Source of the DNA: CAZLMF01 sp964560565 | Lineage (GTDB): Bacteria > Bacillota > Clostridia > Oscillospirales > Ruminococcaceae | Length of the DNA: 11,089 nt | Reading direction: 5' to 3' | Assembly (NCBI GenBank): GCA_964560565.1 | Contig: CAZLMF010000051.1 | Span: forward strand, 1-11,089 | Shown: piece after piece, positions 7,440-11,089 of the stretch | How the letters are laid out: the number at the start of each line of letters is the position of its first letter | How positions within the stretch are numbered: the stretch's first letter is position 1 | Program-made: the position numbers and the translations under genes | The notes under the pieces: model-generated | Database searches by the model: none | What the model saw: only the letters and a program-made list of their open reading frames with translations | Told to the model about the DNA's origin: nothing

Positions 7440-8030
7440 ATGAAAAAAGGGTTAAACATGATTGTTGGGAAAAAACAAATTATTTTAGCATGCTTGACGT
7501 TAATATTAGGGATTGCGATTTATTTAAACTATGTTCTTGCGCAATCAGATAACGCATTTCCTGTGTCCGATACACTTGAGAGCGGCACTGATAGCGGAGG
7601 GGAATACGGAGATGCAATGCTTGTTTCGGGTGTTGTAGCCGATGATACAACGCAAGTGGACGCTGAAGCAGAAAAAGCTTCCGACGAGTACTTTGCTCAA
7701 GCACGCTTAGATAAGCTTAAGAGTCGTGATGAAGCGGTTGAAACACTTGAAACTCTATTTATTGCAGGGGACTTGACAAAGGATGAGCTTGCAATGGTGG
7801 CAGTTGATGCAGTAAGCCTTACCAGTAGAATGGAAAGCGAAAGCAAGATAGAAAACCTCATTAAAGCAAAGGGATTTAAGGACTGCATAGTTTACCTAGA
7901 TGACAATGCAGCAAGCATTATTGTCAAAACTAACGGGCTTGTCCCAAGCGAGGCTGCACAGATTAAAGCGCTTTTACTTGGAGAGGTGCAAGTTGAATCA
8001 GAATTTATTGAAATTCTTGAAGTAAAATAG
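7440..8030 (+). CDS. spoIIIAH: Stage III sporulation protein SpoIIIAH
   Basis: Mother-cell membrane protein whose extracytoplasmic domain binds forespore SpoIIQ in B. subtilis and forms part of the channel ring. The protein has 196 residues: a membrane helix at about 13-33 (QIILACLTLILGIAIYLNYVL), a low-complexity acidic linker (about 36-80, S/D/G/E rich), then the YscJ/FliF-like ring-building domain from about 85 to the end. The helix RLDKLKSRDEAVETLETL and the segments AKGFKDCIVYL and GLVPSEAAQIKALL match the family. The frame is open upstream to an ATG at 7389, but AGGAG at 7428-7432 points to ATG 7440. A 69-base gap separates it from spoIIIAG. Last gene of the operon; no terminator follows. 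Confidence 0.96.
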   Translation: MKKGLNMIVGKKQIILACLTLILGIAIYLNYVLAQSDNAFPVSDTLESGTDSGGEYGDAMLVSGVVADDTTQVDAEAEKASDEYFAQARLDKLKSRDEAVETLETLFIAGDLTKDELAMVAVDAVSLTSRMESESKIENLIKAKGFKDCIVYLDDNAASIIVKTNGLVPSEAAQIKALLLGEVQVESEFIEILEVK

Positions 8031-8058
8031 TTGTGTCTTTCTGAATTTATGGTATAAT
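8031..8058 (+). promoter_or_regulatory. Extended -10 promoter of the Asp23-nusB cluster
   Basis: TTGTGT (8031-8036), a 16-base spacer and a perfect TATAAT (8053-8058) preceded by TGG form a strong extended -10 housekeeping promoter. It begins on the base after the spoIIIAH stop. A start near 8065 would give an untranslated leader of about 84 bases. It allows the downstream genes to be expressed in growing cells independently of sporulation. Confidence 0.8.
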
Positions 8059-8099
8059 AGTATCAAATCACGGATTTTGACACTTAAATTCTACGGACA

Positions 8100-8123
8100 C
8101 TAACGAGTTTTCTTTCTCGTTAG
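8100..8123 (+). other. Hairpin in the Asp23-gene leader
   Basis: CTAACGAG (8100-8107) and CTCGTTAG (8116-8123) form a perfect 8-base-pair stem with a T/C-rich 8-base loop. It lies 12 bases before the GGGAGG ribosome site. No U run follows, so it is not a normal terminator. It could be a protein-binding, stability or processing element; the function is unknown. Confidence 0.5.
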
Positions 8124-8148
8124 AAATTCTTTCGAGGGAGGAAATATT

Positions 8149-8514
8149 GTGGAAACATCAAATACAAAGCTAAAGGGCAGCCTTAAGATTTCGGAGGAAG
8201 TAATTGCCACGATTGCACGTTTGGCATCTGATGAGATTGACGGGATAGAAAGCATTGGTATGCCTCCCCAGACTAGCATTAGAAAGCTTTTTCTTCGTCC
8301 AAACCGCATTAACCCAATCAAGATTGACCTTATTGGTGAAGTCGCAGAGGTAAGCTTAAACGTCGTAATAAAATACGGACACAAAATCACAACAGTTGCA
8401 GAGAATGTTCAGTCAGCGGTTAAAGAAGCGGTGCAAAGCATGACAGGGATACCGGTTTCTAAGGTTAATGTCAATATTTCGGGCGTTTCCTTTAAGGCGA
8501 CTGATAAAGAATAA
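8149..8514 (+). CDS. Asp23/Gls24-family protein (YqhY type)
   Basis: A 121-residue Asp23/Gls24 (DUF322) protein. It begins GSLKISEEVIATIARLASDEIDGIESIG, the family's helical opening. The strand VAEVSLNVVIKYG and the helix VAENVQSAVKEAVQSMTGIPVSKVNVNISGV follow; these are the hallmark segments. Family members are cytosolic and membrane-associated, tied to envelope stress or, for B. subtilis YqhY, to acetyl-CoA carboxylase control. Position between spoIIIAH and nusB matches yqhY. The start is GTG 8149, 7 bases after GGGAGG (8136-8141). It is the first gene of its transcription unit. Here accB and accC, the usual left neighbours of yqhY, are absent, so its link to lipid synthesis cannot be inferred from context. 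Confidence 0.93.
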   Translation: METSNTKLKGSLKISEEVIATIARLASDEIDGIESIGMPPQTSIRKLFLRPNRINPIKIDLIGEVAEVSLNVVIKYGHKITTVAENVQSAVKEAVQSMTGIPVSKVNVNISGVSFKATDKE

Positions 8515-8520
8515 AACATT

Positions 8521-8557
8521 TAACCCTCCATTCGGAGGGTTAGCTTTGCATAAAAGC
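8521..8557 (+). other. Tandem hairpins before nusB
   Basis: TAACCCTCC (8521-8529) pairs perfectly with GGAGGGTTA (8534-8542) around a 4-base ATTC loop. It is followed at once by a second small stem, GCTTT (8543-8547) with AAAGC (8553-8557), loop GCATA. The first looks like an intrinsic terminator stem, but only three T residues follow, interrupted by the second stem. A weak terminator or attenuator that trims Asp23 transcripts before nusB is plausible. The second stem ends one base before the AGGAAAGG of nusB and could affect its translation. Confidence 0.55.
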
Positions 8558-8566
8558 AGGAAAGGC

Positions 8567-9037
8567 ATGATAATATTGATTTCACGAAAGAGAATGAGGG
8601 AAAATACCTTCCGTCTTTTATTTGTAGCTATGCTTAACGATTCCTCCGTTGAGGAGATAATTGGCGCTGCCGCTGAAGCGCAACTTAATGCTGATGAGCT
8701 TGAGACAGACGAAGAAGTACGTGCTTTTGCAAGCGAGGTTTTGCTTAAGACGGACGAGCTTGACGAAATTATTAGGAAATATAGCGCTAAGCGCTCAGCG
8801 AGCCGTATGCCTGCAAGCACTATGGCAATACTAAAGCTTGCCTTGTACGAGCTTAACTACACCAAACAAATAGAGCCAAGCATTGTTATAAGCGAAGCAC
8901 TAAGGCTAGATAAAAAATACGCAGGGAAAGAGGAAAGTCGTTTTATCAACGGCTTACTTGGCGCATATGTCCGTGACATGGGATTGTCAACAGAAAACAC
9001 ACAAACACAGATAGAAAATGATGAGCAGGAGCAATAA
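8567..9037 (+). CDS. nusB: Transcription antitermination factor NusB
   Basis: RNA-binding partner of NusE (S10) in the rRNA antitermination complex. The protein has 156 residues and is all-helical. SRKRMRENTFRLLF near 6-19 corresponds to the family's arginine-rich N-terminal helix. The C-terminal half carries the hallmark run ASTMAILKLALYELNY, followed by IEPSIVISEALRLDKKYAGKEESRFINGLLGAY. The last 15 or so residues are a Q/N/E-rich tail beyond the usual end. The frame is open upstream to 8468, overlapping the Asp23 gene, but AGGAAAGG (8558-8565) supports ATG 8567. TTG 8576 and ATG 8594 are other possible starts; 8594 would lose conserved residues. The gene ends with TAAGGAG, its stop doubling as part of the xseA ribosome site. 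Confidence 0.95.
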   Translation: MIILISRKRMRENTFRLLFVAMLNDSSVEEIIGAAAEAQLNADELETDEEVRAFASEVLLKTDELDEIIRKYSAKRSASRMPASTMAILKLALYELNYTKQIEPSIVISEALRLDKKYAGKEESRFINGLLGAYVRDMGLSTENTQTQIENDEQEQ

Positions 9038-9046
9038 GGAGCAGTG

Positions 9047-10237
9047 ATGAGTAGCCAAACTGTTATAACTGTATCCCAACTTAACCGCTATATTGGATTG
9101 AAAATTAAAAATGACTTAAAACTGCGAAACTTATTGATAAAAGGCGAGATTTCAAACTTTGTCAATCACAAAAAGACAGGGCATTTTTTCTTTACACTAA
9201 AAGATGACACATCAGCTATTAAGGTTATAATGTTTAGTAGCTACGCAAGTAACATCAAGTTCACCCCTGAAAATGGGCTTGCGGTAATTGTTCGCGGTAG
9301 TATACAAGCCTTTGAGCGTGATGGGATATATCAAATTTACGCAGAAGAAATACAGCCTGACGGTATAGGCGCACTTTACCTTGCATATGAACAGCTCAAG
9401 GAAAAACTTGAAGCAAAGGGGCTGTTTGACCCAGCGCATAAGCGCCCCATTCCCTATATGCCTAGGAAAATATGCCTTATTACCGCAAAAACAGGTGCTG
9501 CTGTGCAGGACATGCTAAACATAATAGGCAGAAGATTTCCTGTTACTGAGGTTGTAATAATACCCACCCTAGTTCAAGGTGCGAATGCCCCTGCATCAAT
9601 ATGTAGCTCGATTACATTAGCTCAATCCACCGACGCAAGCGTTATTCTCCTTGGCAGAGGGGGAGGCTCAATTGAGGATTTATGGGCGTTTAATGATGAA
9701 AAGGTTGCTCATACTATATACAACAGCAAAATACCGATTATTTCCGCAGTAGGTCATGAAACCGACTTCACTATTGCTGATTTTGTAGCAGATTTAAGGG
9801 CTCCTACGCCATCTGCTGCAGCTGAGCTTGCAGTACCGGATATGTTAATTTTACAAAAAGATATTTCCAAATCAGAAGAAATGATGTATAATTATACAAT
9901 AGGCATATATAGTGTCAAAAAAACAGCTCTCCTTTCAACGTATTCACGCCTAAATGCATTATCACCCAAAGGCAGTATACGCTTACAAAGAGAGAAGCTG
10001 CAAGGCTACGTTGTAAAGCTTACGCTTAGCATAGAAAAGGCAATAAAGGAACGTGAGAATGCACTAAAAAAGCATATTGGTGTCATTGAAGCGTTAAGTC
10101 CGCTAAGCGTGCTTTCCAGAGGTTATTCTATCACCTACAAAGGCGATGCGATAGTTAAGTCAGTAGATGAGCTTACCAAAGGCGATAAAATCATGGTCAA
10201 GCTAGGTGATGGAACGGTTGATGCCTCGGTATTATGA
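9047..10237 (+). CDS. xseA: Exodeoxyribonuclease VII large subunit
   Basis: Catalytic subunit of exonuclease VII, which degrades single-stranded DNA to oligonucleotides with XseB. The protein has 396 residues. It has an N-terminal OB-fold (about 1-105, with GEISNFVNHKKTGHFFFTLKDD), a LFDPAHKRPIPYMPRKICLITAKTGAAVQD junction, and a catalytic domain with GRGGGSIEDLWAFNDE (203-218) and SAVGHETDFTIADFVADLRAPTPSAAAE (233-260). A coiled-coil region and a C-terminal NGxxI-type end (LSRGYSIT) follow. Length is near the lower end of the family. ATG 9047 is chosen because GGAG (9038-9041) is well spaced for it; GTG 9044 is too close. No folD precedes it, unlike in B. subtilis. Confidence 0.97.
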   Translation: MSSQTVITVSQLNRYIGLKIKNDLKLRNLLIKGEISNFVNHKKTGHFFFTLKDDTSAIKVIMFSSYASNIKFTPENGLAVIVRGSIQAFERDGIYQIYAEEIQPDGIGALYLAYEQLKEKLEAKGLFDPAHKRPIPYMPRKICLITAKTGAAVQDMLNIIGRRFPVTEVVIIPTLVQGANAPASICSSITLAQSTDASVILLGRGGGSIEDLWAFNDEKVAHTIYNSKIPIISAVGHETDFTIADFVADLRAPTPSAAAELAVPDMLILQKDISKSEEMMYNYTIGIYSVKKTALLSTYSRLNALSPKGSIRLQREKLQGYVVKLTLSIEKAIKERENALKKHIGVIEALSPLSVLSRGYSITYKGDAIVKSVDELTKGDKIMVKLGDGTVDASVL

Positions 10238-10251
10238 TTTGGAGGTAGAAA

Positions 10252-10464
10252 ATGACATTCGAAGAAGCTATGCAAAGATTAAATGAGATTACATCTCAAA
10301 TGGAAAAGGGCGACTTGCCCTTAGAGCAATCTATTAAGCTCTACGAAGAGGGTACGAAGCTTGCTGTCAACTGCAGAAAGCAGCTTGAAGAAGCACAGCT
10401 TAAAATTACTACACTACAATCGGGAACGGAGCAGGACATTAATGGAACTACAAAAGACAAATAG
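10252..10464 (+). CDS. xseB: Exodeoxyribonuclease VII small subunit
   Basis: The small helical subunit that binds XseA in exonuclease VII. The 70-residue protein shows the family pattern throughout: TFEEAMQRLNEITSQMEKGDLPLEQSIKLYEEG, then LAVNCRKQLEEAQLKI, two helices forming a hairpin. Length is typical. GGAGG at 10241-10245 lies 6 bases before the ATG. It starts 14 bases after xseA, as expected for subunits made together, and its last 23 bases overlap the start of ispA. Confidence 0.96.
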   Translation: MTFEEAMQRLNEITSQMEKGDLPLEQSIKLYEEGTKLAVNCRKQLEEAQLKITTLQSGTEQDINGTTKDK

Positions 10465-11089
10465 CTTTAACTTAAGGATTTCCAACTATATAGATCAAAT
10501 TAACGATATGCTTGTGGCAATTATTAGGGACTTTGATGCTCCGAAGAAAGGGGTATCCGAGGCTATGCAGTATAGCCTAGATGCAGGAGGAAAGAGAATT
10601 CGCCCTGTTTTACTCCTTGAGTTTTGCCGTGTTTTCAATGGCAGCGTTGAGCGAGCACTTCCTGTTGCGTGCGCTGTTGAGCTTATACACACATATACAC
10701 TTATACATGATGATTTACCCTGCATGGACAACGATGACTATCGCAGGGGACGCTTGTCCTGCCATAAAGTTTATGGTGAGGCTTACGCAATTCTAGCAGG
10801 GGACGCAATGCAAGCCCTTGCCTTTGAAATGCTTGCAAGAGTGGTAGTGGATAGCGCCATTTCCACAGCATGCGTTGCAGAGCTTGCTAAAGCAAGTGGT
10901 ATTAAAGGCTTGATAGGTGGACAAGAGCTTGATCTTGCAAGTGAGGGCAAGCAAATAACTGTACAGGAGATGGAAAAGCTTCATTCCCTTAAAACGGGAG
11001 CTTTAATCAAAACAGCATGTAAAATGGGCAGCATAGTCGCAGGAGCAAGCAAGGATATGATTGCCATTGCAGGTGAGTACGGTGAAAAG
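10442..11089 (+). CDS. ispA: Farnesyl diphosphate synthase, 3' end outside window
   Basis: A trans-isoprenyl diphosphate synthase that condenses isopentenyl diphosphate with dimethylallyl and geranyl diphosphate. The reading frame from ATG 10442 is open to the window edge, giving 216 residues of an expected 290 or so. Diagnostic motifs are GGKRIRP (49-55), the first aspartate-rich motif DDLPCMDNDDYRRG (90-103), the GQELDL run (160-165), and HSLKTGALI (181-189). The two-residue insertion in the first Asp motif and the tyrosine five residues before it (Y85) are the features of short-chain, farnesyl-type bacterial enzymes. The second Asp-rich motif lies beyond the window. Ribosome-site candidates GGAG (10428-10431) and AGG (10433-10435) are inside xseB; the 23-base overlap implies coupling. 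Confidence 0.95.
   Translation, partial: MELQKTNSFNLRISNYIDQINDMLVAIIRDFDAPKKGVSEAMQYSLDAGGKRIRPVLLLEFCRVFNGSVERALPVACAVELIHTYTLIHDDLPCMDNDDYRRGRLSCHKVYGEAYAILAGDAMQALAFEMLARVVVDSAISTACVAELAKASGIKGLIGGQELDLASEGKQITVQEMEKLHSLKTGALIKTACKMGSIVAGASKDMIAIAGEYGEK

Noticed and set aside
8001..8016. GAATTT-ATTG-AAATTC inverted repeat at the end of spoIIIAH
   Set aside because: Six AT-rich base pairs inside coding sequence without a T run; too weak to call a terminator.
8077..8082. Perfect TTGACA -35 hexamer in the Asp23 leader
   Set aside because: At 16-18 bases downstream there is no acceptable -10 (CTAACG/TAACGA), whereas the upstream extended -10 promoter is complete.

Overview
The window carries ordinary low-GC Gram-positive, endospore-former DNA, most likely from an anaerobic clostridial lineage. 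The evidence is a complete eight-gene spoIIIA operon, strong AGGAGG-type ribosome sites, TTG and GTG starts, extended -10 promoters and the gene order nusB-xseA-xseB-ispA. The exact genus cannot be read from the sequence.

Layout. guaA (GMP synthase) lies on the minus strand at 41-1573 with its own promoter. Diverging from it is a secreted protein with one cadherin-like Ig domain and a C-terminal S-layer-homology (SLH) region (1742-2998), closed by a strong intrinsic terminator at 3019-3051. The complete spoIIIAA-AB-AC-AD-AE-AF-AG-AH operon follows at 3152-8030, with short gaps or overlaps throughout. An extended -10 promoter directly abuts the spoIIIAH stop and opens a vegetative cluster: an Asp23/Gls24-family gene (YqhY type), nusB, xseA, xseB and ispA. 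The last is cut by the window edge after 216 codons.

How the genes work together. The spoIIIA products build the mother-cell side of the SpoIIIA-SpoIIQ channel that supports the engulfed forespore. SpoIIIAA is the cytosolic ATPase, AB to AE are membrane components, and AF, AG and AH carry the ring-building type domains in the intermembrane space. The downstream cluster is housekeeping: envelope/lipid-linked Asp23 protein, transcription antitermination (NusB), exonuclease VII (XseA plus XseB) and farnesyl diphosphate synthesis (IspA). In Bacillus subtilis accB and accC sit between spoIIIAH and yqhY, and folD sits between nusB and xseA; all three are absent here.

I see no mobile elements, tRNA or rRNA genes, CRISPR arrays or defence genes, and no clear undescribed system. 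The points most worth a second look are the SLH/Ig protein beside spoIIIA, tandem hairpins before nusB, a hairpin in the Asp23 leader, an 83-base gene overlap in spoIIIA, the missing accBC/folD block, and a strong excess of the hexamer AAGCTT.
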